64,000 nt of DNA from Moraxella caviae (GCF_002014985.1 NZ_MUXU01000034.1:1-64000), one strand, 5' to 3'. Shown: positions 42,101 through 50,982, numbered from the stretch's first letter. The notes: a model not told the origin generated them from the sequence alone. Program-made: numbers and translations.

Positions 42101-44842
42101 TTAGTCTTCGTCAATCAATTCTGGCACTGGTTTTGGATCGGTGCTTACCGATGCAGGCGGTGCATCTGGGAAGTGGTCAAAGTGTGGTTGTGGCTGCCAC
42201 GCTGGTGCTTGGCTTGCGTCCACGCCCAATTTACCAATCGCTTCTTCTACCACGCTTAGTGCCACTTCGCCTTGGTCGGCAAGTTTTTTCAAGGTAGCAA
42301 TCACGATATGCGCTGCGTCCACATGGAAGAAGCTGCGTAGGTTTTGGCGCGTGTCTGAGCGACCAAAGCCATCAGTACCTAGCGTAGTGTACGCACGACC
42401 AGCTGGTAGCCAGCCACGGATTTGCTCTGAATAGTTGCGCATATAGTCAGTTGCTGCAACCACGATACCTTCATGACCTGCCAACTGCTCGGTTACCCAC
42501 GGAGTCTTAGCTTCGTCTGTTGGGTGTAGGCGGTTGTAGTCGTCGCACGCCATGCCATCACGAGTCAGCTCGTTGAAGCTGGTTACACTCCATACGTTTG
42601 CCTTGATGCCGTAGTCGTCTGCCAAAATGCGTGCTGCTTTTTGTACTTCACGCAAGATTACGCCCGAACCCAGCAGCTGTACTTGGCTTGAGCCGTTGTC
42701 TTCTAGCAGGTACATACCGCGCTTGATGCCCTCTTCTACACCAGCTGGCATTGCAGGTTGGTCGTAGTTTTCGTTCATCAAGGTGATGTAGTAGTACACA
42801 CGCTCGCCTTCGCCATACATACGGCGCATACCGTCATGCATGATGACCGCCAATTCATAGCCGAAGCATGGGTCATAAGTTACGCAGTTTGGTACGGTGC
42901 CAAATAGGATATGGCTGTGGCCGTCTTGGTGCTGCAAGCCTTCGCCGTTTAGTGTGGTGCGGCCTGCGGTTGCGCCAAACAAGAAGCCTTGCGCTTGCAT
43001 ATCGCCAGCAAGCCATGCCAAGTCGCCAATGCGCTGGAAGCCGAACATTGAGTAGTAGATGTACATCGGAATCATTGGCAAGGCGTTGGTTGAGTAGCTG
43101 GTTGCCAAAGCAATCCACGCACTCATTGCGCCCGCTTCGTTGATGCCTTCTTCTAGCATATGACCGTCAGTGGCTTCTTTATAGCCCATCAAGGCTTCTG
43201 CGTCTTCTGCCACATAGTTTTGACCTGCGGCTGAGTAAATGCCCAACTGGCGGAACATACCTTCAAGACCAAAGGTACGCGCTTCGTCAGGAACGATTGG
43301 CACAACGTATTTTTGCAAGTCTTTGTTTTTCAAAAGTGCTGACAGTAAGCGCACAAATACCATTGTGGTAGATTGCTCTTTGCCTTTTGAGCCTTGTAGC
43401 ACTTGATCAAAGATTGACAGCTCAGGAATATTTAGTGGAATATGACCACTGCGGCGAGCTGGCAAGTGTCCACCAAGCGCTTGGCGGCGACCCATTAGGT
43501 ACTTGTATTCTGCCGAATCTTCTGATGGACGGTAGAATGGCAAAGTTTTTAGGTCTTCGTCAGACAATGGCAAATCAAAACGATCACGGAAGTATTGCAA
43601 GCCTTCTGCGTTCATTTTTTTCAATTGGTGCGCTTTGTTCACCGCTTGGATTTGACTAGACAAGCCATAGCCTTTCACGGTTTTCACTAGGATAACCGTT
43701 GGCTGACCTTTGGTTTTCATCGCTTCTGCATAAGCAGCATAAACTTTCTTCGGATCGTGGCCGCCACGGTTTAGGTGCATCAATTCTTCATCAGACATAT
43801 CCTTCACCATTTCGGCAAGTTCAGGATATTTACCAAAGAATTCTTTACGCACGAATGCGCCATCACGCGCGGTGTAAAGTTGGTATTCACCGTCCACCAC
43901 TTCTTCCATACGTTTTTTAAGTGCGCCAGTGTGGTCTTTGGCAAGGAGGCTGTCCCAATGGTCGCCCCAAATCACCTTAATCACACGCCAGCCAGCACCA
44001 CGGAATACCGATTCCATTTCTTGAATGATTTTGCCGTTACCACGCACAGGGCCGTCCAAGCGCTGCAAGTTACAGTTAATCACCCAAATCAGATTGTCCA
44101 GCTTCTCACGGCCAGCCAAGCTGATTGCACCCAAGCTTTCTGGCTCGTCCGTCTCACCATCGCCTAGGAATGCCCAAATCTTACGATTTTCGTCTTTGAT
44201 AAGTTTGCGGTTGGTTAGGTATTTTTGGATATGCGCTTGGTAAATAGAAGTGATTGGCCCCAAGCCCATAGAAACGGTTGGGAATTGCCAATAATCTGGC
44301 ATCAAATATGGGTGCGGATAGCTTGACAAGCCTTTACCGCCAATCTCACGGCGGAAATTGGTCAGCTGCTCTTCAGACAAACGACCTTCTAGGAACGAAC
44401 GCGCGTACATACCCGGAGCGCCATGACCTTGATAATAAATCATGTCGCCGCCAAAGTTTTCGTCTGGTGCGCGCCAAAAGTGGTTAAAGCCCGTTTCGTA
44501 CAGCGTTGCTGATGATGCGAAAGTCGCCAAGTGGCCGCCCAACTCATCGTCATTATCATTGGCACGCGCAACCATCGCCATGGCATTATAACGCACCAAT
44601 GCACGGATTTTGCGCTCCATGTGCAAATCGCCCGGATAAGTCGGCTCGTCTTCAGCAGGAATGGTGTTGATATAAGCGGTGTCTAGGCGGTTGAACGGCA
44701 AGCCTTCTTGCACCGCCATGTTATACAGCGCTTTTAGCAAAAATTGCGCGCGCTCTTTGTCGGCATTTTTGATGACCGAAGCAAATGCGTCAAGCCACTC
44801 TTGGGTCTCGACGTGATCAGGATCTTGATAATAGGTCGTCAT
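42101..44842 (-). CDS. aceE: Pyruvate dehydrogenase E1 component
   Basis: Homodimeric thiamine-diphosphate enzyme that decarboxylates pyruvate and passes the acetyl group to AceF. I chose the ATG at 44842 (913 residues; MTTYYQDPDHVETQEWLDAF), which has AGGA 7 bases upstream and the family N-terminus; a longer in-frame start at 44938 adds 32 residues of unlikely sequence. The ThDP/Mg motif is GDGETDEPES through NCNLQRLDGPVRGNGK (about residues 225-260). YYQGHGAPGMYARSFLEGRL, YLMPDYWQFPTVSMGLGPI and FGFQRIGDLAW are also typical. Probably driven from its own promoter, with aceF as second gene. Confidence 0.97.
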   Translation of the reverse strand: MTTYYQDPDHVETQEWLDAFASVIKNADKERAQFLLKALYNMAVQEGLPFNRLDTAYINTIPAEDEPTYPGDLHMERKIRALVRYNAMAMVARANDNDDELGGHLATFASSATLYETGFNHFWRAPDENFGGDMIYYQGHGAPGMYARSFLEGRLSEEQLTNFRREIGGKGLSSYPHPYLMPDYWQFPTVSMGLGPITSIYQAHIQKYLTNRKLIKDENRKIWAFLGDGETDEPESLGAISLAGREKLDNLIWVINCNLQRLDGPVRGNGKIIQEMESVFRGAGWRVIKVIWGDHWDSLLAKDHTGALKKRMEEVVDGEYQLYTARDGAFVRKEFFGKYPELAEMVKDMSDEELMHLNRGGHDPKKVYAAYAEAMKTKGQPTVILVKTVKGYGLSSQIQAVNKAHQLKKMNAEGLQYFRDRFDLPLSDEDLKTLPFYRPSEDSAEYKYLMGRRQALGGHLPARRSGHIPLNIPELSIFDQVLQGSKGKEQSTTMVFVRLLSALLKNKDLQKYVVPIVPDEARTFGLEGMFRQLGIYSAAGQNYVAEDAEALMGYKEATDGHMLEEGINEAGAMSAWIALATSYSTNALPMIPMYIYYSMFGFQRIGDLAWLAGDMQAQGFLFGATAGRTTLNGEGLQHQDGHSHILFGTVPNCVTYDPCFGYELAVIMHDGMRRMYGEGERVYYYITLMNENYDQPAMPAGVEEGIKRGMYLLEDNGSSQVQLLGSGVILREVQKAARILADDYGIKANVWSVTSFNELTRDGMACDDYNRLHPTDEAKTPWVTEQLAGHEGIVVAATDYMRNYSEQIRGWLPAGRAYTTLGTDGFGRSDTRQNLRSFFHVDAAHIVIATLKKLADQGEVALSVVEEAIGKLGVDASQAPAWQPQPHFDHFPDAPPASVSTDPKPVPELIDED

Positions 44843-44983
44843 AAGTTGTCCTACGTTTGCGTTGTTAGAATGAACAAAATCTGCCGCTGCCAGCATAATG
44901 CACGCTGGTGCGCTCAGTATATGCCAACATTGTGGCAATCTGATGAAAATGTAACAAATCTCTTGTGATACACTTTTGGGCTT

Positions 44984-44989
44984 ATTATA
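44984..44989 (-). promoter_or_regulatory. Candidate -10 box, aceEF
   Basis: The minus strand reads TATAAT (44989 to 44984) about 142 bases upstream of aceE. No TG extension and no good -35 box, so this is tentative. Confidence 0.35.
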
Positions 44990-45202
44990 AACGCTTTGGC
45001 GCTAAATACCTAGTGATTTAGAAAATGATAAAATTATGAATATTTTTTTAATAAATAGTCTTTTAAAATCAAAAAGATATTTTAAAAAATCATCATCAAT
45101 ATCAAGAATAAATTATCACAGATTTTAGGGTGCGCCCATACCACAAGCGCCCACAAACCGCCAAATTTGCACACCAAGTTTAACACAATCCCCGCCAATA
45201 CC

Positions 45203-45238
45203 AATCCCCCAAAAGGGTTAAAGGTTGGAGGATTTTTT
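45203..45238 (+). terminator. Orphan terminator-like hairpin
   Basis: AATCCCCCAA (45203-45212) pairs with TTGGAGGATT (45225-45234) with one mismatch, followed by TTTT. No plus-strand gene is upstream, so it may end a small untranslated RNA. Confidence 0.35.
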
Positions 45239-45320
45239 AGGTTTTGCCAAACCTTGAAACATCTTAAGTTTTTAAATATTCAGCGCAATCACAAAAGCCC
45301 ACCTAAACATAAAGCAAACA

Positions 45321-45367
45321 AAAACCACCCATCAACACACGCTAAGCGCACACTGATGAGTGGTTTT
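45321..45367 (-). terminator. Terminator-like inverted repeat after the bacterioferritin pair
   Basis: AAAACCAC (45321-45328) pairs with GTGGTTTT (45360-45367), and the stem continues with ATCA/TGAT. On the minus strand it is followed by TTTGTTTGCTTT-like T-rich sequence. It lies just downstream of the second bfr gene. Confidence 0.6.
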
Positions 45368-45399
45368 GTTTTTATGCAGCGCTACTCTTTATACAGCAA

Positions 45400-45873
45400 C
45401 TACTCTTCCACCGACAGCTGCTGAATATAATTTGGCAAGCCCATGCGCTCGATTTGCTCTTGCTGGGTTTCAAGCCAATCTTCATGCTCTTCGTTGCCAT
45501 CTTTTAGGCGTGTCAAAAGCTCACGCGACACAAAATCACGCTTGGCTTCGCACAAAGCGATGGCTTCCACCAGCACGTCATGCTTGCGTTTTTCTAAGCG
45601 CAAATCGCACGCCAAAATCTCTTCTACGCTCTCGCCAATCAGAAGTTTGCCAAGCTCTTGTAAGTTCGGCAAACCTTCAAGCAGCAAAATGCGCTCAATC
45701 AACTCATCCGACCATTTCATTTCACAGATAGATTGCTTGTATAATGCGTCATTAAGCGCTTCCACGCCCCAATTTTTGACAATGCGCGCGTGCAAAAAAT
45801 ACTGATTGATGGCAATCAAAGACTGTGCCAGCACTGAATTTAGCGCACGAATGACTTCTTTATCCCCTTTCAT
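45400..45873 (-). CDS. bfr: Bacterioferritin, haem-binding subunit lacking the ferroxidase centre
   Basis: Iron-storage subunit, 157 residues. Aligned by eye to E. coli Bfr ([46 protein letters not shown]), it keeps Met52, the haem ligand, in CEMKWSD. Of the six ferroxidase ligands only Glu51, Glu94 and His130 remain. Glu18 is Ser, His54 is Trp and Glu127 is Asn. The dinuclear iron site should therefore be non-functional. It lies 53 bases after the companion subunit, which has the opposite set of residues, as in the two-subunit bacterioferritins of Neisseria. Probably co-assembles into one 24-mer. AAAGGAG upstream is a strong ribosome-binding site. Confidence 0.93.
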   Translation of the reverse strand: MKGDKEVIRALNSVLAQSLIAINQYFLHARIVKNWGVEALNDALYKQSICEMKWSDELIERILLLEGLPNLQELGKLLIGESVEEILACDLRLEKRKHDVLVEAIALCEAKRDFVSRELLTRLKDGNEEHEDWLETQQEQIERMGLPNYIQQLSVEE

Positions 45874-45926
45874 TTGTTGCTCCTTTGCGTTACAAATTGT
45901 GTTACTAAATTAAATTTACGTCAATT

Positions 45927-46424
45927 TTAGTGCGCTGATGCCACCATGTTTGGCTCGGCAGTTTGGCTTTGTAGGTAGTTATTTAGACCCATCAACTCAA
46001 TCAAACGCAGCTGTTTTTCTAGCCAATGCGCGTGGTCTTGCTCGGTGTCTTCAAGCTGACGCACCAGCATATCGCGCGTTACATAATCACGCTCAGCTTC
46101 GCACAGCGCAATGCCTTCTTTTAGGTGTTCTTGCACGCTGTATTCCAAATCAAGGTCAGATTTTAGCATGCTTGGCACGTCTGTACCGATGTTCAGCTCG
46201 CCCACCTGCATATTTGGTGTGCCGCCCAGCATGATGATGCGATTGATGATTAGGCGCGCGTGCAAGGTCTCATCTTCCATTTCATGATAAATGCGGTCGT
46301 GCAGCTTGCCAAGCTCCCACTCGGCGTACATTTGCGAATGGATAAAATACTGATCGCGCGCACCAAGCTCGCCTGCCAGTAGGAAATTTAGATAATCAAT
46401 GACTTTTTGAGATGATTTCATCAT
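45927..46424 (-). CDS. bfr: Bacterioferritin, ferroxidase subunit without haem ligand
   Basis: Iron-storage subunit, 165 residues. The ferroxidase ligands are complete: Glu19 (GEL), Glu52 and His55 in DETLHAR, Glu94, and the E-x-x-H pair in TEQDHAHW (one residue inserted relative to E. coli). The position of the haem-ligating Met52 is Thr (DETLH), so this subunit should not hold haem. It is the first gene of the two-gene bfr unit and complements the downstream subunit. Start supported by GGAGCG upstream of ATGATG. A TGaTAAAAT promoter word lies about 100 bases upstream. Confidence 0.93.
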   Translation of the reverse strand: MMKSSQKVIDYLNFLLAGELGARDQYFIHSQMYAEWELGKLHDRIYHEMEDETLHARLIINRIIMLGGTPNMQVGELNIGTDVPSMLKSDLDLEYSVQEHLKEGIALCEAERDYVTRDMLVRQLEDTEQDHAHWLEKQLRLIELMGLNNYLQSQTAEPNMVASAH

Positions 46425-46526
46425 ACGCTCCGTTTTTAAGTTAAGTGGTGATTAGAGTCGTTGCGCAAGTCTCACAAGTGCAAAAAACAAGTGTAGAAAC
46501 TGACACGCCCTATTTAATTGATGGCT

Positions 46527-46535
46527 ATTTTATCA
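46527..46535 (-). promoter_or_regulatory. Extended -10 promoter, bfr pair
   Basis: The minus strand reads TGaTAAAAT (46535 to 46527), about 100 bases upstream of the first bfr gene. Confidence 0.42.
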
Positions 46536-46814
46536 CAGCTTCTCGCCGCACAAGCCATAAAATTGTATAAAATACGAACTGCGAACGACTTGCAAACTAA
46601 GAACCGCTATCAATTTGAGCAAAACGAGAATTTGCCAAGCGGCAATTTTCGCACTTTTATCTTGCATCGCCAATCAATTTATCAACTCATTGATTTTAAA
46701 AGAGAAAATTATTATAAACTTCTCTGCAAGCACAACTGCTTTACACTCATTGGTGCGAATGATTGTTATTTGGCAAAACTGATTTGAAAATGATTATTGA
46801 TTGATAAAACAAAA

Positions 46815-46850
46815 CGCCAAAAAATTGTCAAAAATAACAACTTTTTGGCG
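46815..46850 (-). terminator. Intrinsic terminator after bfd
   Basis: CGCCAAAAA (46815-46823) pairs with TTTTTGGCG (46842-46850); the stem continues with TTGT/ACAA after one mismatch. On the minus strand it is followed by TTTTGTTTT. Confidence 0.7.
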
Positions 46851-46923
46851 CGTGATTAACCAATCGCCTTTCAAATTTGTAAGAAATTAGCAATATCAGC
46901 AAAGTTTTGGCAATATTAGCAAA

Positions 46924-47127
46924 CTAGCCTGCCATCGCATCTACCGCCAGATATTCGCCTACGCCATCGTGATGCTCGTCAAGCAAATCTTGCACCATCG
47001 GCACGCAGCAGCCGCAGCACGTCCCCACAAGCAGCGCGTCCTGCAATGCGTCCATGGTGTCCACGCCTTGATTCATGGCGGTTTTGATTTGGCTGTCTTT
47101 CACATCGTGGCAAATACAAACGTACAT
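46924..47127 (-). CDS. bfd: Bacterioferritin-associated ferredoxin
   Basis: A small [2Fe-2S] protein that reduces bacterioferritin haem and releases stored iron. 67 residues. The cluster cysteines fit the Bfd pattern: Cys4 and Cys6 (MYVCICHD), then Cys38 and Cys41 in GTCCGCC, with extra Cys at 37 and 40. The N-terminal MYVCICHDVKDSQIKTA resembles E. coli Bfd (MYVCLCNGISDKKIRQA). It lies 500 bases upstream of the bfr pair in the same direction, separated by its own terminator, so it is a separate transcript in the same functional cluster. A possible Fur site lies upstream. Confidence 0.94.
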   Translation of the reverse strand: MYVCICHDVKDSQIKTAMNQGVDTMDALQDALLVGTCCGCCVPMVQDLLDEHHDGVGEYLAVDAMAG

Positions 47128-47498
47128 GATTTCACCTGCTTGGTTATGATTGGCTTCTTGCCAAAGATTGATAAAGGCTTATACAGCGTCAGACTTGCTG
47201 AAAATTCGCTCAAATGCTCGTAAATGCAAATCATTCGCTAATTTATGGGCATATAGTAACAATAATTATTCTTATTTGCAATAGTTTTTGTAAATTTTTT
47301 CAATCTTTATCATTCAGCAAACCAATCATCAAATCAGTTTCACCCTACCGCTTTATTCATCATCGCAGCAAACACCCAACCAATATTTGAAAAACCGACA
47401 AAAATTCACTATCATAACCAAAAAACTTTTAAAATTTGCCCAAATCCGCCAAAGCCTGCCGTCATGCACGCTGATGATTTTTACGTTTTCAACCTTTT
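47128..47498. other. Divergent intergenic region bfd/WG-repeat gene
   Basis: 371 bases, AT-rich, with the Fur-like site at 47258-47276. No credible small gene and no clear -10 for the WG-repeat gene. Confidence 0.5.
47258..47276. promoter_or_regulatory. Candidate Fur box between bfd and the WG-repeat gene
   Basis: The 19-mer AACAATAATTATTCTTATT matches 12 of 19 positions of the classical Fur consensus, counted by hand. It contains the palindrome AATAATTATT and lies about 130 bases upstream of bfd. Induction of bfd under iron limitation is established in other bacteria. Confidence 0.35.
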
Positions 47499-48554
47499 AT
47501 GATAAGCCTAATGATTGACGCATTGACCCACAAAAAATTTGCTTCTTATCGTGATTTTACCTTGCTGTCGTTGGCAATCTTTTTGGCAAGCGCCCTATTT
47601 GCCACGCCTGCACACGCCTGCACACCGCCAAAAAGCCACTACAAAAACGTCAGCTGCACAGCCACCGCAGGCACGTTTTTGGCGGTCAAAGATGGCGGTG
47701 CGCCTGTGGCATTACTAAACCGTGCTGGCAACAAACTCACCGACCTATTCGCTTATGAGCAAGCGCTTGGCAGCCAGTATCGTGGCGGTTTATTGCCAGT
47801 CGTCAAAAACGGCAAACTTGGCTACATCAACACCAAAGGCAAAACCGTCATTGATTTTCGTTATGATACCTTGGGCGGTGGCAGCTGGGCGCGTGGCGTG
47901 AGCGAAAAGCGCATCGTCGTGCGTAGACGTGGCGTGTGGGGCGTGATTGACACCGCAGGCAAAACCATCGTGGCGTTTGACCCTACCATCAGCCAAATTG
48001 ACGATTATCAAGGTGGCAAGGCGCGCGTCATCAAAAACGGCCGCACCTTTTATGCCAACGCACAAGGCAGGCTGACACCTGAAGCTGCGCCACAAACCGC
48101 ACAAAGTACGCCCACTTGGCAAAATACCGCAACGCCACAACCAACTTACACACCGCCCACGTCAGACGCCAGTTGGCAGCAGGCTTGGCAAGCCTATAAC
48201 ACAGCAAGCCAAGCGTCCGTCAATTTTACACTGCTACCAAATCAGCAAAACGGCAAATGGGGCTTTGTGGATAGCAGGGGCGTACCGATGATTCAGTATG
48301 TTTTTGATGAAGTCAAGCCCTATTCACAAGGCGTGGCGGCGGTGCGCCTAGACAATCACTGGGGATTTATCGATGCAGCTGGCGATGTGGTGATTGATTT
48401 TCGTTTTCATAAAGACGGCTTTGTCGTCAATGATGACACAAGCGAAGGCGGCGCATGGCAGCCACTGGTTTTTCGTGATGGCAAGGCATGGATTGGCAAT
48501 TTTAATCAAGGCAGGCTTTGTGTGGATTTGCGTGGCGTAAATGTGCCGTGTTAA
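47499..48554 (+). CDS. Secreted WG-repeat protein
   Basis: A predicted exported protein of 351 residues with four WG/YI-type repeats, which usually form beta-propeller-like surfaces of unknown function. The signal peptide ends in ATPAHA, followed by CTPPKS. Repeats: GKLGYINTKGKTVIDFRYD, GVWGVIDTAGKTIVAFDP, GKWGFVDSRGVPMIQYVFD, and NHWGFIDAAGDVVIDFRFH. The two pairs are separated by a Gln/Thr/Pro-rich linker of about 50 residues. Cys pairs near the N-terminus and the terminal VNVPC suggest disulfides. The start is uncertain: ATG 47499 or ATG 47511, neither with a good ribosome-binding site. The ligand is unknown. Confidence 0.82.
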   Translation: MISLMIDALTHKKFASYRDFTLLSLAIFLASALFATPAHACTPPKSHYKNVSCTATAGTFLAVKDGGAPVALLNRAGNKLTDLFAYEQALGSQYRGGLLPVVKNGKLGYINTKGKTVIDFRYDTLGGGSWARGVSEKRIVVRRRGVWGVIDTAGKTIVAFDPTISQIDDYQGGKARVIKNGRTFYANAQGRLTPEAAPQTAQSTPTWQNTATPQPTYTPPTSDASWQQAWQAYNTASQASVNFTLLPNQQNGKWGFVDSRGVPMIQYVFDEVKPYSQGVAAVRLDNHWGFIDAAGDVVIDFRFHKDGFVVNDDTSEGGAWQPLVFRDGKAWIGNFNQGRLCVDLRGVNVPC

Positions 48555-48951
48555 TGATTGGGTTGATTTATCCGTACAATGCAATGACAAAGTAAATTCA
48601 ATGTCAGTAAGATGATTTTTGTAAAAATTGACTGATAAACTTGCAAAAGTAAACTTATAGAAAAGTTGGCTTATTAAGTTTTCCAACTGATTTTGCCAAC
48701 TTTATCAACTTAAATTAACAAGCCAAACCCAACTTACCAAACGCACAACGCCAACACCATAAAAATTTTTTAACCTTTTAAATATGGCAAACTTAGCATG
48801 AAATTGTGCTAAAATACGCTCAAATTGTGCAAGCATTAACCGTACAAGCAAATTCTTGTGTGCGCACAATTAAATTGTATAGACAGATTACTCGGCACAA
48901 ATTTGACACCCCAAGCCATCGGCAGGAAAAATAAAACCTACAAGGATACCT
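48555..48951. other. Intergenic region before sdaA
   Basis: 397 bases. It has a modest hairpin (AGTTGG 48664-48669 with CCAACT 48683-48688, then GATTTT) that may end the WG-repeat transcript, AT-rich sequence with repeated CCAACTxxxTT words, and the sdaA promoter word at 48807-48815. No gene seen. Confidence 0.5.
48807..48815 (+). promoter_or_regulatory. Extended -10 promoter, sdaA
   Basis: The sequence reads TGcTAAAAT, about 140 bases upstream of the sdaA ATG. Confidence 0.42.
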
Positions 48952-50373
48952 ATGATTAGCGTTTTTGATTTATTTAAAATTGGCATTGGCCCATCAAGCT
49001 CACACACCGTAGGCCCGATGGTGGCGGCTGCACGCTTTTTGTCGCTGCTGGGCGAGCGTCTGACTGATGTGCGCCAAGTGCGCGTGGATTTATACGGCTC
49101 GCTATCGTCCACAGGCAAAGGCCACGCCACTGATAGCGCGGTGATTTTAGGCTTGCTTGGACATCAGCCGCGCACCATTGACAGCACAAAAACCGAGCAG
49201 TATTTGGCGGACGTGCTGGACAATCAACGCCTGACGCTTGGCAGCACACACAGCATTGCGTTCATTTACGACAGAGACATCGTGTGGTATGACGACATCA
49301 CCTTGCCACACCACCCAAACGGCATGAGTCTGCAAGCGCTGATGAATGATGGCGAAAAAATCACTGAAACCTACTATTCCATCGGCGGCGGCTTTGTGGT
49401 GGACAGCCAAGAAATCCGTGCAGGCAATCCTTTGAGCGAAGATGAAAACAGCTCGCCCTTTCCTTATCCTTTTACGCTGGCTTCTGAGCTTGCGGCATTG
49501 TGCGAAGCCAAATCCATGAGCATTGCCGAAATCATGCAGCTCAATGAAACCGCCATTCGCAGCGAAGATGAAGTGCGTGATTATCTCAATGAAATTTGGG
49601 ACGTCATGCAAGCGTGCGTTGCCGAAGGCTGCAAAAAAGACGGCATTCTCCCCGGTGGGCTGAACGTCAAACGCCGCGCCAAAGCCTTATACGACTCACT
49701 CTCCAAAGAATACGGCAAATCGTCCGATGGTGGACTTTTGGCGATGGATTGGGTGGATTTGTACGCCTTGGCAGTGAACGAAGAAAATGCCGCTGGCGGT
49801 AAAGTGGTTACTGCACCGACCAATGGCGCAGCAGGCATCATTCCTGCGGTGCTGCATTATTATCGTGGCTTTATCCCAAGTTTTAGCTATCAAGGCGTGC
49901 GTGAATTTTTGCTGGTGGCAGGCGCAGTGGGCGCATTGATTAAGCAAAATGCGTCCATTTCTGGTGCGGAAGTCGGCTGCCAAGGTGAAGTTGGCTCGGC
50001 TTGTGCGATGGCAGCGGCTGGACTTGCGCACGTTTTGGGCGGTTCGGTGGCGCAGTGCCTAAATGCCGCTGAGATTGGGCTTGAGCATAATTTGGGCTTG
50101 ACCTGCGATCCGATTGCAGGACTTGTGCAAGTGCCGTGCATTGAGCGCAACGCCATGGCAGCGGTAAAAGCCATCAATGCCGCGCGTCTTGCTTTGCGTG
50201 GCGATGGCTCGCATCATGTGTCGCTGGATAAGGCGATTCTCACCATGAAAGAAACTGGCAAAGACATGATGGATAAATACAAAGAAACCGCGCGTGGCGG
50301 CTTGGCAGTTTATGCCGATAACCGCATTCCGACCGCCAGCGTGGGCGTGGTGGTTGGCTTTAGTCAGTGCTGA
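48952..50373 (+). CDS. sdaA: L-serine ammonia-lyase, iron-sulfur dependent
   Basis: Deaminates L-serine to pyruvate and ammonia in the cytoplasm using an oxygen-sensitive [4Fe-4S] cluster. Single-chain form of 473 residues. The beta-domain start is [20 protein letters not shown], an excellent family signature. [16 protein letters not shown] and [10 protein letters not shown] follow. The alpha domain has the cluster cysteines in [18 protein letters not shown] and [20 protein letters not shown], and [22 protein letters not shown] seven bases upstream fixes the ATG at 48952. It converges on the small membrane protein gene with only 6 bases between stops. Confidence 0.96.
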   Translation: MISVFDLFKIGIGPSSSHTVGPMVAAARFLSLLGERLTDVRQVRVDLYGSLSSTGKGHATDSAVILGLLGHQPRTIDSTKTEQYLADVLDNQRLTLGSTHSIAFIYDRDIVWYDDITLPHHPNGMSLQALMNDGEKITETYYSIGGGFVVDSQEIRAGNPLSEDENSSPFPYPFTLASELAALCEAKSMSIAEIMQLNETAIRSEDEVRDYLNEIWDVMQACVAEGCKKDGILPGGLNVKRRAKALYDSLSKEYGKSSDGGLLAMDWVDLYALAVNEENAAGGKVVTAPTNGAAGIIPAVLHYYRGFIPSFSYQGVREFLLVAGAVGALIKQNASISGAEVGCQGEVGSACAMAAAGLAHVLGGSVAQCLNAAEIGLEHNLGLTCDPIAGLVQVPCIERNAMAAVKAINAARLALRGDGSHHVSLDKAILTMKETGKDMMDKYKETARGGLAVYADNRIPTASVGVVVGFSQC

Positions 50374-50379
50374 TAAAGT

Positions 50380-50775
50380 CTACAACGCCCCATATTGCGC
50401 CCAGCTTTCGCCTGTGTCGTGTGCGTCTTTGTGCGCTTGCAAATCCTGCAAGGCGATAACTTCAACAATCAGCAAAACCAATAACAACACGCTCAGCACC
50501 GCTTGGCGCACTGTTTGGTGGAATGATGTTTGACGGTGCGGTGTGTTTGTACTCGTTTTTATCGTGCGTTTTGTACGTTCAAGCCATTTCCAAGCCAACG
50601 CCAACACGCCAATCATCGCTGCCGCCAGCAAATAGCCCACGCCCCACGCAAAAATCCACAAATACCCGCCCAATAAAATCGCAACTGCCATCAGCAGCCA
50701 GTTTAGCAAACGATGAAAACTTGCCCTGCGCTGGCTGTGATGGTTTTTGTTGTGGCTGTGTTTGTCATTATTCAT
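50380..50775 (-). CDS. Small membrane protein of unknown function
   Basis: 131 residues. A His/Asn/Lys-rich N-terminus (MNNDKHSHNKNHHSQRR) precedes a hydrophobic region that can span the membrane twice (LLMAVAILLGGYLWIFAWGV and YLLAAAMIGVLALAWKWL), and a third segment (AVLSVLLLVLLIVEVIALQ) follows a polar loop. I do not recognise the family. Three predicted spans with a cytoplasmic N-terminus is the simplest reading. The 3' end meets sdaA head-on. The 24-bp repeat locus lies just upstream, between this gene and mqo. Confidence 0.7.
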   Translation of the reverse strand: MNNDKHSHNKNHHSQRRASFHRLLNWLLMAVAILLGGYLWIFAWGVGYLLAAAMIGVLALAWKWLERTKRTIKTSTNTPHRQTSFHQTVRQAVLSVLLLVLLIVEVIALQDLQAHKDAHDTGESWAQYGAL

Positions 50776-50838
50776 AAATCAATTTGTTTTTAGAGTTTTA
50801 AAATTTGTCGGACGTTTGAAGACATGATAAATAAGCAA

Positions 50839-50982
50839 ACTGTTCTTGGTAAACTTATCAAAACTATTCTTGGCGAGTTTACCAAAACCATTTAAGTTCG
50901 GTTTATTAAAACCATTTGTGGCAAATTTATCAAAACCATTCTTGATAAACCCATCAAAAGCCGTTCATGGCAAGCTTATCAA
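50839..50982 (+). repeat. Degenerate 24-bp tandem repeat, six copies
   Basis: Six units of exactly 24 bases follow one another without gaps (50839, 50863, 50887, 50911, 50935, 50959). The consensus is about ACCATTCTTGGCAAATTTATCAAA, each unit differing at several positions. A partial seventh unit (ACCATAACGGTTTT) follows. On the minus strand one frame reads FDKFAxNG-like peptides, but stops and lack of a start argue against coding. It lies between the membrane protein gene and mqo; related units occur at 54.7 and 56.2 kb. Confidence 0.85.

Larger units (their letters stand above)
44843..45399. other. Intergenic region aceE/bacterioferritin
   Basis: 557 bases. It holds the aceE leader, a very AT-rich tract (about 45020-45125), an orphan plus-strand terminator-like hairpin (45203-45238) followed by a second small hairpin (AGGTTT/AAACCT, about 45239-45255), and the bacterioferritin terminator. 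The plus-strand frame 45167-45424 reads like noise. No gene called, but see the finding on a possible small RNA. Confidence 0.5.
46425..46923. other. Intergenic region bfr/bfd
   Basis: 499 bases. It holds the bfr promoter (46527-46535), the bfd terminator (46815-46850), and two weak Fur-box-like 19-mers (46755-46773 and 46786-46804, 11 of 19 matches each by hand). An 89-codon plus-strand frame (46518-46787) is AT-rich, lacks a ribosome-binding site and is not called. Confidence 0.5.

Noticed and set aside
45167..45424. 85-codon plus-strand frame in the aceE-bfr gap
   Set aside because: Runs through two terminator hairpins into the bfr 3' end and encodes low-information Lys/Asn/His-rich sequence.
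46518..46787. 89-codon plus-strand frame between bfr and bfd
   Set aside because: Overlaps the bfr promoter word, is very AT-rich, and lacks a ribosome-binding site or recognisable content.
50900..50982. Small minus-strand peptide made of FDKFAxNG repeats
   Set aside because: The frame is interrupted by stops and has no start codon with a ribosome-binding site, so it is treated as a non-coding repeat.
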